From: Thermoanaerobacterales bacterium
GTDB taxonomy: Bacteria > Bacillota > Thermosediminibacteria > Thermosediminibacterales > Tepidanaerobacteraceae
Assembly: GCA_012840135.1 (NCBI GenBank)
Contig: DUMA01000017.1
Location: forward strand, 94,075-158,074
Direction of reading: 5' to 3'
DNA: 64,000 nt
Made by a program: the position numbers and the translations under genes. The notes below the pieces were generated by a model that was not told the DNA's origin, did not search any database, and worked only from the letters and a program-made list of their open reading frames with translations. Shown piece after piece: positions 56,008 through 64,000 of this stretch. The first letter of the stretch is position 1. Every line of letters begins with the position of its first letter.

Positions 56008-57060
56008 CTATTTGGACTGCTGAATTTCTTCCAGTATCGAAGGTTTTCCTTCCTTTCTGCCGATCTGGGCCAGCACATTCTCCCATGCTATGTCCGATAA
56101 TTTTTCCGGCACTTTGGATATATAGCCTGCCTTTTTCATGAATCCGGCAAACCCCATGAGGCCATAGGGAGCGGTGGTGTAGTTCATGCCATCGGCTCTT
56201 AGGTATTCCAGCAGCTTTTCCTTGCTCAGGTTGAAGTCCGGAGCTAAGAGTTCCGCAGTTTCTTCCTTGTGCTCATTGACCCAGTTCATGGCATCGTTTA
56301 ATCCCATTACAAAGGCCGCATATCCTCCCGGATGTTTATCATGATATTCTTTGGTGACCAGGGCCACGTTGAAGTCAAAATCTCCCCCGAAGGCTTCAAA
56401 TCCGTCCAGCACCACATGGTATCCTGGCTGAGAAAGCTCCTCAAAAAGATACGGCGGTGTGGTAAAGTGGGCCACAATATCCTTTCTTGCCAGCATGGCC
56501 TGACAGCCATCAGGATGGGGCAGGGCTACAAGGTTGTTATCGAGGGCCTTGGGATTGCCCGTTTCTTTCTCCAGGGCCATGGCCAGCAGGATGTGTTGAA
56601 TGCTCCCCGGAGAGGGCAGTGCAATTCTGTGTTCAGGTTTAAAATCCTTCAGGGTTTTAATGCCGGGGTCGTAGGTCACCAGAGATACGGGTGAAATCAC
56701 GTATCCTGCAGCTATTTTGGCGGGGAGTCCCTTGTCCCAGCCTATCAGGTACGGCGGTATGCCCATGAAGGCAGCATCCAGTTCATTGGCGGCCATGGCT
56801 TCCCTCACCGTTCCCCCGGAACCAAGAGTGGTCCACTCTACCTTGAGGCCGTATTTTGAAAAGAAATCCTTTTTTTCTGCCACCATCAGCGGGGCGTAAA
56901 CCAGACCAAACTGCCTTGCCACCCTGATCACCTGTGAAGTTTCGCCTGCAGGAGCAGCTTTGATGCTATCGCTTTTTGCAGAACACCCCGAAAGACAGGC
57001 GGCTGCCAGAAGGCAGAAAATCAGCACAGGTGCCACGATGTTTTTTCCGATCGAAAACAT
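56008..57060 (-). CDS. ABC transporter substrate-binding lipoprotein, NitT/TauT type
   Basis: 350 aa from the ATG at 57060 after GGGAGGGG. Signal with lipobox LSGC. NMT1-like: VYAPLMVAEKKDFFSKYGL, then GSGGTVREAMAANELDAAFM. Ligand unclear: sulfonate, nitrate, taurine or a pyrimidine precursor are all possible. Its end overlaps the permease start. Confidence 0.85.
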   Translation of the reverse strand: MFSIGKNIVAPVLIFCLLAAACLSGCSAKSDSIKAAPAGETSQVIRVARQFGLVYAPLMVAEKKDFFSKYGLKVEWTTLGSGGTVREAMAANELDAAFMGIPPYLIGWDKGLPAKIAAGYVISPVSLVTYDPGIKTLKDFKPEHRIALPSPGSIQHILLAMALEKETGNPKALDNNLVALPHPDGCQAMLARKDIVAHFTTPPYLFEELSQPGYHVVLDGFEAFGGDFDFNVALVTKEYHDKHPGGYAAFVMGLNDAMNWVNEHKEETAELLAPDFNLSKEKLLEYLRADGMNYTTAPYGLMGFAGFMKKAGYISKVPEKLSDIAWENVLAQIGRKEGKPSILEEIQQSK

Positions 57061-57246
57061 TTTATCCCCTCCCAAAAAAATCATCTATATCATAATATTT
57101 ATTGGGACATAAAGCGGTGAATATTTTTGATTTTTTAAAATAACATTATAGAGAGCGGATTGCCGTAGAATTTTTTTCCGCCTGCTAGCCTCGATACTGA
57201 TTTAAATCCCGAATCTTACCTCTTAAATACACTGGAGGCGTTGAGT

Positions 57247-57696
57247 TTGAGATCCTACCCGCTGCTATTTTTAATCCTTGTGCTGGGTTTTTTGAGCAAT
57301 AACAGGCTCATATACATATCCGCAGGAGTGCTCATGATTTTTTCCCTGCTGGGTATCCTGCCTGGTTCCAACGCATCCCAAAACATAATCCTAGATACGG
57401 GTGTAATCCTGCTGGTCATAGGGGTGCTCCTGCCTCTGGCAGCCGGAAACATATGCGCCCGCGATGTCTACAGAAGCATCTTCACCCTGGAAGGCCTCGT
57501 ATCCTTTCTGGTGGGCATAGCATCGGCAGTGATGGCCAGAGACGGCATCAATCTCATGAAGGGTTTCCCCGGCGTCATGATAGGGCTGCTCATGGGTTCC
57601 ATCGTGGGGACGGCTTTCTTCAGAGGAATCCCTACGGGCCCCCTGGTGGCGGCAGGCCTGGCAGCCTTTATAATAAACCTTATTAAAAAAATATAG
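57247..57696 (+). CDS. DUF441 membrane protein
   Basis: 149 aa, four or five TMs. Start TTG 57247 eight bases after GGAGG (57241 is too close). DTGVILLVIGVLLPLA and GFPGVMIGLLMGSIVGTAFF fit DUF441. A hairpin (57693-57718) follows. Confidence 0.85.
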   Translation: MRSYPLLFLILVLGFLSNNRLIYISAGVLMIFSLLGILPGSNASQNIILDTGVILLVIGVLLPLAAGNICARDVYRSIFTLEGLVSFLVGIASAVMARDGINLMKGFPGVMIGLLMGSIVGTAFFRGIPTGPLVAAGLAAFIINLIKKI

Positions 57697-57718
57697 GAGG
57701 AAGGTGTTATCCTTCCTC
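57693..57718 (+). terminator. hairpin at the end of the DUF441 gene
   Basis: AGGAGGAAGG-TGTTAT-CCTTCCTCCT. The T run is broken (GCCAGCCTTTT). Confidence 0.6.
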
Positions 57719-57764
57719 CTGCCAGCCTTTTATAAAAAAATGTTCTTGAAGATGGATTTTCTGG

Positions 57765-59141
57765 TTATTTATTTAAATAGCTGAGCGGATTCTGAGGATT
57801 GCCGTTCAGCCTCACCTCAAAATGCACATGGGGGCCCGTAGTCCTTCCGGTGGTTCCGACGGTGGCAATCTGCTGGCCCTTTTCCACCTTTTCTCCCACT
57901 GAAACCAAAATCGAGCTGGCATGAGCGTAATAGGTTTCAAAACCGCCGCCGTGGTTTATTATCACAAGGTTTCCGTAGCTGCCCCTGCGGCCTGCAAAAG
58001 TCACAGTCCCGCTGTTGGAAGCCCTGATGGGGGTGCCTTTATCACAGGCCACATCTATACCGGTGTGGAACTCCCTGCCCCTTCGCCCGAAGGGTGATGT
58101 TATTTCACCTACCGATGGCCACAGGAACCTGCCGCTGCCCCTGAAAGCCACCTCGGCCTTAGTGCCCCGGGCTACGATGCGGGTTACCGGCTGCTTTACC
58201 ACTTTTTCGCCAAGAAGTACCTGGTCAACTTTTACGCCGTTCTTATATACAACTTCGGCGGCCACTTCTTTCGTACCGTTTTCACCGGGCTGTTTAACCT
58301 TCTGGTCCCACTTCCACAGAGTATTGTCTTTTACGATCTGTGTTTCATAGGCTATGGGCTCCTGGTATGTAACCTTCTTTGTAACTACTACATCAAGAAG
58401 GGGTTTGATGGATTTTAGATTTATAACTTCTCCCAGAGCCAGCCTGTTTTCGGATTTTAATTGAGGATTGGCCTTTATGAGGTCATCCAGCGGTATATTT
58501 TTCTCTTTAGCTATGCTCCACAGGGTATCTCCCTGTTTGACCTTGTATGTGGTAATCTCCAGGGTGCCTTTCAGAATCAGGTTTTTTGCTGCTTCGGCAG
58601 TAATTATATCGGTCGGGCTGGCAAACTTTTCAACAAGTTTTACGCTATTGGGCACCTCTATTTTCATCAGTTCCCCCGGTAACATTTTTACATAATAATC
58701 CTTTACCCCTTGAAGCACCGCATCGGCAGTAGCCTTATCCTTCACCAGCGCTACCTGATGCCCATCGATGTCTATGGCAACGGCTTTTACCTGCACCGAA
58801 AGCACCTGGTTCAGTTTATCTACTAGTTCCTGTTCCGTATCTACTTTTTGACCCAGGGCTCTGACGGGCGTAACCTGGATATCCTGAATAAACTCTATGT
58901 CCGCACCCAGCTTATCCCTATATTTTAATCGAAGGTCATCCTTTATCTTATCGATAATTTTTCTGTTCCGTGCATTCCCTATGGTCCTACCATCCACACT
59001 GATCGCATAAACGCTCCGGCTCATTATGTAAGTTAAAATCGAAAGTGCGACCAGTATGCTGCAAAGGGCGGCTGCCATGATCTTTTTCTTATTATCCGCC
59101 CTAATACAAAAATAAAAACCCCCCAGTTCGGGTAACTTCAT
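57765..59141 (-). CDS. M23 peptidase with LysM and G5 domains
   Basis: 458 aa secreted cell-wall enzyme. TM/signal near 22-46, a YabE-like region, LysM (about 197-245, YKVKQGDTLWSIAKEKN), G5 (about 255-330), and M23 with FHTGIDVAC and GPHVHFEVR zinc sites. Start after GGAGTGGGG. A triple WalR repeat lies about 90 bp upstream. Confidence 0.92.
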   Translation of the reverse strand: MKLPELGGFYFCIRADNKKKIMAAALCSILVALSILTYIMSRSVYAISVDGRTIGNARNRKIIDKIKDDLRLKYRDKLGADIEFIQDIQVTPVRALGQKVDTEQELVDKLNQVLSVQVKAVAIDIDGHQVALVKDKATADAVLQGVKDYYVKMLPGELMKIEVPNSVKLVEKFASPTDIITAEAAKNLILKGTLEITTYKVKQGDTLWSIAKEKNIPLDDLIKANPQLKSENRLALGEVINLKSIKPLLDVVVTKKVTYQEPIAYETQIVKDNTLWKWDQKVKQPGENGTKEVAAEVVYKNGVKVDQVLLGEKVVKQPVTRIVARGTKAEVAFRGSGRFLWPSVGEITSPFGRRGREFHTGIDVACDKGTPIRASNSGTVTFAGRRGSYGNLVIINHGGGFETYYAHASSILVSVGEKVEKGQQIATVGTTGRTTGPHVHFEVRLNGNPQNPLSYLNK

Positions 59142-59221
59142 CCCCCCACTCCTTTCTTAAAAATTTTTTATCTTTCTATCTGAATAATTTAAGACTACAT
59201 TTATATGTTTTGAAAAGTCAA

Positions 59222-59249
59222 TGTAACATTTTTGTAACATATTTGTAAT
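59222..59249 (+). promoter_or_regulatory. triple WalR-type direct repeat
   Basis: TGTAAC-ATTTT-TGTAAC-ATATT-TGTAAT: three hexamers at an 11-bp period. It is upstream of the M23 gene but on the opposite strand to it. Confidence 0.7.
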
Positions 59250-59261
59250 ATATTATATTCG

Positions 59262-60161
59262 CTATCGATGCAGATTTTCCTCCCTAATTTTTAATTTATT
59301 TTGGTCACTTTTTTCTATCAGCACCATAAAAAGCCCGGCGAACATTACAAGTATACCTATGATGGAGTTTTTGCTGGGAACTTCTCCAAGTATCAGAAGG
59401 CCAAGGACGACACCTCCTGTAACCTCCTGGGTGGAAATCAAGTTGGCATAGGTGGGATGAATATATCTTATCCCGGCATTGTAAAGGGTATGCCCCAGGG
59501 TGGTGGGCAAAAGCCCCAGCAGCAACAGTGCGCCCCACTGCTTGAACGTACCCGGCAGTGCAAAATGCGGCAGAGCCCAGAAAAGCAAAAATATTGCCGA
59601 AAGGAAATACACCCAGAATACGTATTTCAGCAGAGGGTAATTGTTCCTTTCCTTCCGCCCGGCTACCGAATAAAGGGCCAGGCACAATGCTGAGATCAGA
59701 GCCATGATATCGCCTAAAATCATGCTCCTGGTCAATACCGGCTCAAATCCAGCTAAGATAATAATTCCCAATATTACTATAATTATACCAATATATTTAT
59801 AAGCAGGTATTTTTTCCTTCAACAGCACTGCGGTAAGTACGGTTATCATTATGGGTGCCGTATAAACGAGGCTCAGGGAGTGAGCTATGGTTGTGTACAT
59901 CACGGAGCCTATATAAAACAGAAAGTGAAAGGATGTAATCAAGCCGTATATGAGAAATTTCGACACATCCTGCCTCTCCAGGGAAAGGCTCACACCTGCC
60001 GCCCGGGAGGCGATCAAGATGAAAAGCGCTCCGAAAAACATCCTGAAAAAAGCTATTTCGCCTACCGGCAAACCCCCGGCCAGCCTCGTGAGCACCGGGC
60101 TTGTCCCGAAAAAAACGGTGCCGGCACAGGCAAGCAGTATTCCCCTTTTATAACTGTCCAC
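59262..60161 (-). CDS. EamA (DMT) family transporter
   Basis: 299 aa from the GTG at 60161 after AAAGGAG. Ten TMs in two EamA repeats. It is not a close relative of the copy at 19300. Substrate unknown. Confidence 0.87.
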   Translation of the reverse strand: MDSYKRGILLACAGTVFFGTSPVLTRLAGGLPVGEIAFFRMFFGALFILIASRAAGVSLSLERQDVSKFLIYGLITSFHFLFYIGSVMYTTIAHSLSLVYTAPIMITVLTAVLLKEKIPAYKYIGIIIVILGIIILAGFEPVLTRSMILGDIMALISALCLALYSVAGRKERNNYPLLKYVFWVYFLSAIFLLFWALPHFALPGTFKQWGALLLLGLLPTTLGHTLYNAGIRYIHPTYANLISTQEVTGGVVLGLLILGEVPSKNSIIGILVMFAGLFMVLIEKSDQNKLKIREENLHR

Positions 60162-60221
60162 TGCAATCTCTCCTTTCCAGGCCGCATCTTCCATAACCCG
60201 CATTCCATAGGGATGGCGGAT

Positions 60222-61724
60222 TTATGCGGCATTTTCTACGGGCTGGGTGCTTTTTAGCATTTTATTGTATATGTAGTCGGTCCAGTCGGCGCCGGTGGCC
60301 CTGTTCACTGCATTTATAAAATCTACGGTGGTGGCGTTTTTGTAAATGTTCTGTCTGAAATATAAGTGCAGCGCCTCCCGGAATCTATCCTTTCCAACAG
60401 CGTTCTCCAGCTGCCTCAACATGATGGCTCCCCGGGAATAAACCACGGCATCATATTCCCCCCAGCTGTTAAATTCCCACAAAGGCCTCAACACCGGACC
60501 CGGTGTACTGCTAAGGCTTCTTTCATAAAATCTATACGGGTTTAATATGAAATCTTCATAAATCCTCTGACCGCTCTTTCGACCGTATATATTTTCGTAA
60601 TAAAGCACCGTGGAAAATTCCGTCAGAGCCTCATCCAGCCAGGGCTCCCTTATCTCATTGTTGCCCACCAGACCGTACCACCACTGGTGGGCGGTCTCAT
60701 GCACCACCACGTACTCCAGCAGGTCCCCTTCGTTATAGAACTGGCGCCCTATCATAACCAGATTGGGATACTCCATGCCCCCTATGTAGAAATCCGAAGA
60801 CGCCACCGCATATTCTTTATAGGGGTAAGGACCAAAATACTGACTGTAAAACTTTATGGCCTTTGCGGCGTACTCCAGAGCCTTTTTGCCGTAAGCCGCA
60901 TCCTCTTTCATATAAAAAGAAGTTATTTTGATACCGTCCACCTCTTGTGACGCCGTCCTGTACCTTTCGCTGGCAACCCAGGCAAAATCCCTGACCAGCC
61001 CGGTTTTAAAAGTCCATATGTTAAAACCACCTTCCTGTTTTTTATCCTTTACGCTACCGCTGGCCGCTATGGTATATGCCGCAGGTGCCTTTATCTTCAC
61101 TTCATAAAGCCCCGCGTCACTGTAAAAGGGATCTCCTATGGCATAATAAGGGTCCCTGTTCCAGCCGTTATCATCATACACCGCCAGGATGGGATACCAG
61201 TTGGCAATATTGAACGTATTTTTCCCGTATCCGAAGCGCCCGTAAGACGGCGGGATAACCTCGGTAAACTCCATGGTGAGCTTTGTCTGCCGCCCGGGCT
61301 TTAAAGGCTTATCCAGCACGACTTTCAACAGGGTGTCTTCCGCTTCATATGCCAGCGGCCCCGTTTCCCCCCTGACACTTTTTATATTTATGTATCCCGG
61401 AGCAAAACCTTCGGGATATGCGGACGCAAACTCGGCCCTCGGAAAGGGGGCCGCATCCGATGTCTTAAAGGCATTTGGATAAAGATGAAAATAAAGCTCC
61501 GAAAGTTCCACCTTTTCCGTATTTTTTACAGTTACCTCCTGGATGCCTTCCACCTTCTTTTCATCGGGATTGAAGGTCACATCGATGGCGTATCTGGGAC
61601 AGTTTCTTGCAATACGCCTGGCCGTACTTTCCGCAAAATCGGAAGGCTTTATAAAAAAGCCGTAAAATGCCATCGACAGCAAAACGATGATCAGCGCGGC
61701 AATCCACCACTTCTTTAAATTCAT
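60222..61724 (-). CDS. M1-family aminopeptidase-like protein
   Basis: 500 aa from the ATG at 61724 after AAAGGCGG. One N-terminal TM (WIAALIIVLLSMAFYGFF). Zinc site H342-ExxH346 with Glu365 (HETAHQWW, WLDEALTEF); GGMEYP (315-320) replaces the usual GAMEN. Confidence 0.9.
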   Translation of the reverse strand: MNLKKWWIAALIIVLLSMAFYGFFIKPSDFAESTARRIARNCPRYAIDVTFNPDEKKVEGIQEVTVKNTEKVELSELYFHLYPNAFKTSDAAPFPRAEFASAYPEGFAPGYINIKSVRGETGPLAYEAEDTLLKVVLDKPLKPGRQTKLTMEFTEVIPPSYGRFGYGKNTFNIANWYPILAVYDDNGWNRDPYYAIGDPFYSDAGLYEVKIKAPAAYTIAASGSVKDKKQEGGFNIWTFKTGLVRDFAWVASERYRTASQEVDGIKITSFYMKEDAAYGKKALEYAAKAIKFYSQYFGPYPYKEYAVASSDFYIGGMEYPNLVMIGRQFYNEGDLLEYVVVHETAHQWWYGLVGNNEIREPWLDEALTEFSTVLYYENIYGRKSGQRIYEDFILNPYRFYERSLSSTPGPVLRPLWEFNSWGEYDAVVYSRGAIMLRQLENAVGKDRFREALHLYFRQNIYKNATTVDFINAVNRATGADWTDYIYNKMLKSTQPVENAA

Positions 61725-61938
61725 TTGAATCCGCCTTTCACAAAAAATCAGGGGCCGGCATTTCAAGGTCCAGCAATATATGCCCCGCTCTTTAATTTTA
61801 TTTATGCGGGGCTATTTTTATTCGCTCATATAATTAGGAACTGATATTTTATTCTGTAAGATTATTTCTTCCATAAAACAAAAATTCCTGCATACATATA
61901 AAAAATATTTGCCCGGCCAGTGCCGGGATTTTGCGCAA

Positions 61939-62301
61939 TTATTCGCACAGATTGTATTTCATTCTGTAGCCGAAAAAATTGTTTTTATAGGCCCACTCAC
62001 ACATCATATCAAGGATAGGTATCACTTCCCTGCCTTTTTCAGTAATGGAATACTCGACCCTTACGGGAACCTCGGGATATACTTTTCGCTGGACCAGCTG
62101 ATACATTTCCAGCTCCCTCAACTGTTTCGTCAGGATCCTGTGGGTAATATCGGGAATCAAATGCTGGAGCTCACCAAACCTGAGAGTGCCGGATTCTCCC
62201 AGAAACCATAATATCAGAGGTTTCCACTTGCCGCCTATTACATTAAAGGCCACTTCTATCTCACACGTGGCTTCTTTTATTTTACCGCTCTTTTCAGTCA
62301 T
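61939..62301 (-). CDS. HxlR-family regulator
   Basis: 120 aa from the ATG at 62301. Winged helix (GGKWKPLILWFLG, ITHRILTKQLRELE). Divergent from adh. A palindrome covers the adh promoter. HxlR proteins often sense aldehydes, quinones or redox; it is a likely regulator of adh. Confidence 0.9.
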   Translation of the reverse strand: MTEKSGKIKEATCEIEVAFNVIGGKWKPLILWFLGESGTLRFGELQHLIPDITHRILTKQLRELEMYQLVQRKVYPEVPVRVEYSITEKGREVIPILDMMCEWAYKNNFFGYRMKYNLCE

Positions 62302-62355
62302 AAGCTCCACACCCCCACAGTATATAGTATCACATGTGTTACCATCTATCAATAA

Positions 62356-62393
62356 AGTGCATTCTTGTTAAAGTACAAGGTAAGCACTATACT
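62356..62393 (+). promoter_or_regulatory. adh promoter with overlapping palindrome
   Basis: TTGTTA (62365-62370), 17-bp spacer, TATACT (62388-62393). The imperfect palindrome AGTGC-att-CTTGT-N6-ACAAG-gtaa-GCACT (62356-62388) covers it: a candidate HxlR operator. Confidence 0.6.
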
Positions 62394-62559
62394 ATATATA
62401 TGAGAAATTTCACCAGCAGGATATACATTTTCATTCATCCTGGAATAAATACTAATATGAGTCGCCTTTTTGCAGGGTGAACGATTTTCAGCATTAAAAA
62501 CCATCGCCGGCGGGGATGCTGAAAAAGACCAAAAAAATAAAATTGCGGGAGGTATTTAA

Positions 62560-63738
62560 ATGAAATTTAATTACCACATGCCGACAAAGATTCTTTTCGG
62601 CCCCGGAAAGTTAAATGATCTTTCAAAGGAAGAGCTCCCAGGAAAAAAGGCTTTGATAGTCATCTCTTCAGGCAAGTCCATGAAAAATAACGGTTACCTG
62701 GACCGCCTGGTGGAAATTCTGGACCACCGGGGTATAGAGCATGTCCTGTTTGACAAAATACTGCCAAACCCCATTAAATCCCACGTCATGGAAGGGGCAG
62801 CCCTGGCCAAAAATGAGGGTTGCGATTTTGTAATTGGTCTTGGCGGCGGCAGCAGCATCGACTCGGCAAAGAGCATCGCCATCATGGCCAAAAACCCAGG
62901 GGATTACTGGGATTATGTGAGCGGCGGAACAGGCAAGGGAATGCCAGTAAAAAACGGTGCACTGCCCATAGTCGCCATTACAACGACAGCCGGGACGGGC
63001 ACCGAAGCCGATCCATGGACGGTCATCACCAAGGAAGAAACCAACGAAAAAATAGGATTCGGCAACTCCTATACCTTCCCGACGCTTTCTGTAGTGGATC
63101 CCGAGCTCATGCTGACCGTACCCAAAAACCTTACGGCTTACCAGGGATTTGACGCACTATTTCATTCCACCGAAGGCTATATAGCAAGTATTGCCACTCC
63201 CGTCAGCGATATATATGCCCTCAAAAGCATCGAGTTGATAGCAAAGTATCTGCCATTGTGCGTAAAGGATGGAAATGATATAGAGGCACGCACCCAGGTA
63301 GCCCTGGCCAACACCCTTTCGGGTTTTGTAGAATCTACTTCCAGCTGTACATCAGAGCATTCCATGGAACATGCCCTCAGCGCTTTTCATCCAGAGCTTC
63401 CTCACGGTGCCGGTCTCATAATGCTGTCGGAAGCCTATTACACATTCTTTGCATCCAAGGTGCCGGACAGGTTTACAGCCATGGCGAAGGCCATGGGTGT
63501 AGATGTAGAATCACTCCCGCCCGAAGAGCGACCCATGTCTTTCGTAAAGGCATTAATCAAACTCCAGGAAGACTGCGGCGTGCGGGATCTCAAAATGTCC
63601 GACTACGGCATCAAAAAAGAAGATATTCCCCTCCTTGCAGAAAATGCACGCAAAACCATGGGCGGATTATTTGAAGTAGACCCCTACCGTCTATCCCTGG
63701 AAGAGACTATTCAAATAATGACCGAAGCGTACAAATAA
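62560..63738 (+). CDS. iron-containing alcohol dehydrogenase
   Basis: 392 aa. GGGSSIDSAK NAD site, and Fe ligands Asp198, His202, His267 and His282 (GFDALFHSTEGY, EHSMEH, PHGAG), one residue longer in spacing than FucO. GGGAGG precedes the ATG. Could be a butanol- or lactaldehyde-type enzyme; substrate unknown. Ends at a strong terminator. Confidence 0.93.
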   Translation: MKFNYHMPTKILFGPGKLNDLSKEELPGKKALIVISSGKSMKNNGYLDRLVEILDHRGIEHVLFDKILPNPIKSHVMEGAALAKNEGCDFVIGLGGGSSIDSAKSIAIMAKNPGDYWDYVSGGTGKGMPVKNGALPIVAITTTAGTGTEADPWTVITKEETNEKIGFGNSYTFPTLSVVDPELMLTVPKNLTAYQGFDALFHSTEGYIASIATPVSDIYALKSIELIAKYLPLCVKDGNDIEARTQVALANTLSGFVESTSSCTSEHSMEHALSAFHPELPHGAGLIMLSEAYYTFFASKVPDRFTAMAKAMGVDVESLPPEERPMSFVKALIKLQEDCGVRDLKMSDYGIKKEDIPLLAENARKTMGGLFEVDPYRLSLEETIQIMTEAYK

Positions 63739-63748
63739 TGCACTAAAA

Positions 63749-63792
63749 AAGGGTTCCGATATGTAGATAAAATGTCGGAACCCTTGATTTTT
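63749..63792 (+). terminator. bidirectional terminator between adh and tRNA-Gly
   Basis: AAGGGTTCCGA/TCGGAACCCTT (63749-63759, 63775-63785); T runs follow on both strands. Confidence 0.88.
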
Positions 63793-63793
63793 C

Positions 63794-63868
63794 TGGAGCG
63801 GAAAACGGGATTCGAACCCGCGACCCTCGGCTTGGGAAGCCGATGCTCTACCGCTGAGCTACTTCCGC
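63794..63868 (-). tRNA. tRNA-Gly(CCC)
   Basis: Reverse strand: acceptor GCGGAAG/TTTCCGC, D-loop AGCGGTAGA, anticodon stem TCGGC-TTCCCAA-GCCGA (anticodon CCC at 63834-63836), T-arm GTTCGAATC, discriminator T, and CCA encoded. It reads GGG codons. Confidence 0.95.
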
Positions 63869-63879
63869 TCGGCGTTCTT

Positions 63880-63908
63880 ATTATACCCCACTCTTACGAG
63901 TTTTGCAA
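63880..63908 (-). promoter_or_regulatory. tRNA-Gly promoter
   Basis: TTGCAA (63903-63908), 17-bp spacer, TATAAT (63880-63885) on the minus strand. Confidence 0.75.
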
Positions 63909-63963
63909 GGGCATCCGCGCGGCCGGGTGTCGCTTTCTCGCCAAGCGTAGGAAAATAAAGTAT

Positions 63964-63991
63964 TTGCTTCCAAGCGCTTTTCCGGTATAAT
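63964..63991 (+). promoter_or_regulatory. plus-strand promoter at the window end
   Basis: TTGCTT (63964-63969), 16-bp spacer, TATAAT (63986-63991). It points out of the window. Confidence 0.55.
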
Positions 63992-64000
63992 AGAGCCAAA

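Noticed and set aside
63772..63990. Plus-strand 72-codon ORF with LERKTGFEPATLGL
   Set aside because: It runs antisense over tRNA-Gly; this is a well-known false gene from tRNA sequence.
1..64000. CRISPR arrays or rRNA genes
   Set aside because: No regularly spaced direct repeats and no rRNA-like conserved segments were seen.

Overview
This 64-kb window looks like chromosome from an anaerobic, low-to-mid-GC Firmicute of the class Clostridia. The signs are strong Shine-Dalgarno sites, frequent TTG/GTG starts, a tryptophan T-box leader, GlnR/GlnA, a MocR-type PdxR, the WalRK (YycFG) system with YycH/YycI, RlmH, LarA and a DUF362 ferredoxin protein, and no obvious aerobic genes. A thermophilic lineage near Thermosediminibacter or Tepidanaerobacter is a guess from overall gene flavour and cannot be proved here.

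Region 1 (1-10.7 kb) is amino-acid and cofactor metabolism: the start of an LpdD-like gene, ilvN-ilvD (ilvB not adjacent), a group III phosphofructokinase, pdxST opposite a MocR regulator (likely PdxR), and two tandem glnA genes opposite glnR. Region 2 (10.7-20.6 kb) holds a GntR/FCD regulator, a polyprenyl synthase plus UbiA prenyltransferase pair, a ferritin-like protein, a flavin reductase-like protein, MFS and EamA transporters, an AAA-ATPase/PD-(D/E)XK protein and a short GNAT. Region 3 (20.8-27.7 kb) is a complete trpEGDCFBA operon behind a TGG-specific T-box.

Region 4 (27.7-38.1 kb) is an A+T-rich accessory island between the trp leader and rlmH. It carries a single-chain type IIG-like restriction-methylase, a decayed copy of the EamA-GNAT pair split around a VapBC module, a frameshifted propeller-like gene, a lipoprotein, an antitoxin whose PemK/MazF partner is internally deleted, an XRE - ImmA/IrrE - PIN-like cassette, and the C-terminal remnant of a large serine recombinase 42 bp from the end of rlmH. 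That position is the attachment locus used by SCC elements in staphylococci.

Region 5 (38.1-52.6 kb) is a wal locus (peptidase-walR-walK-secreted protein-yycH-yycI ... htrA ... rlmH) interrupted by larA, a DUF362 protein, a HEPN-MNT module and a molybdopterin oxidoreductase, with walJ/yycJ absent. WalR-type direct repeats lie upstream of the operon, of the small secreted gene and of an M23 peptidase. Region 6 (52.8-64 kb) has a YqhV-like protein, an MFS transporter, a NitT/TauT-type ABC transporter, DUF441, an M23/LysM/G5 peptidase, an EamA transporter, an M1 peptidase, HxlR opposite an iron alcohol dehydrogenase, and tRNA-Gly(CCC). Many single-gene starts were reassigned by ribosome-binding site.
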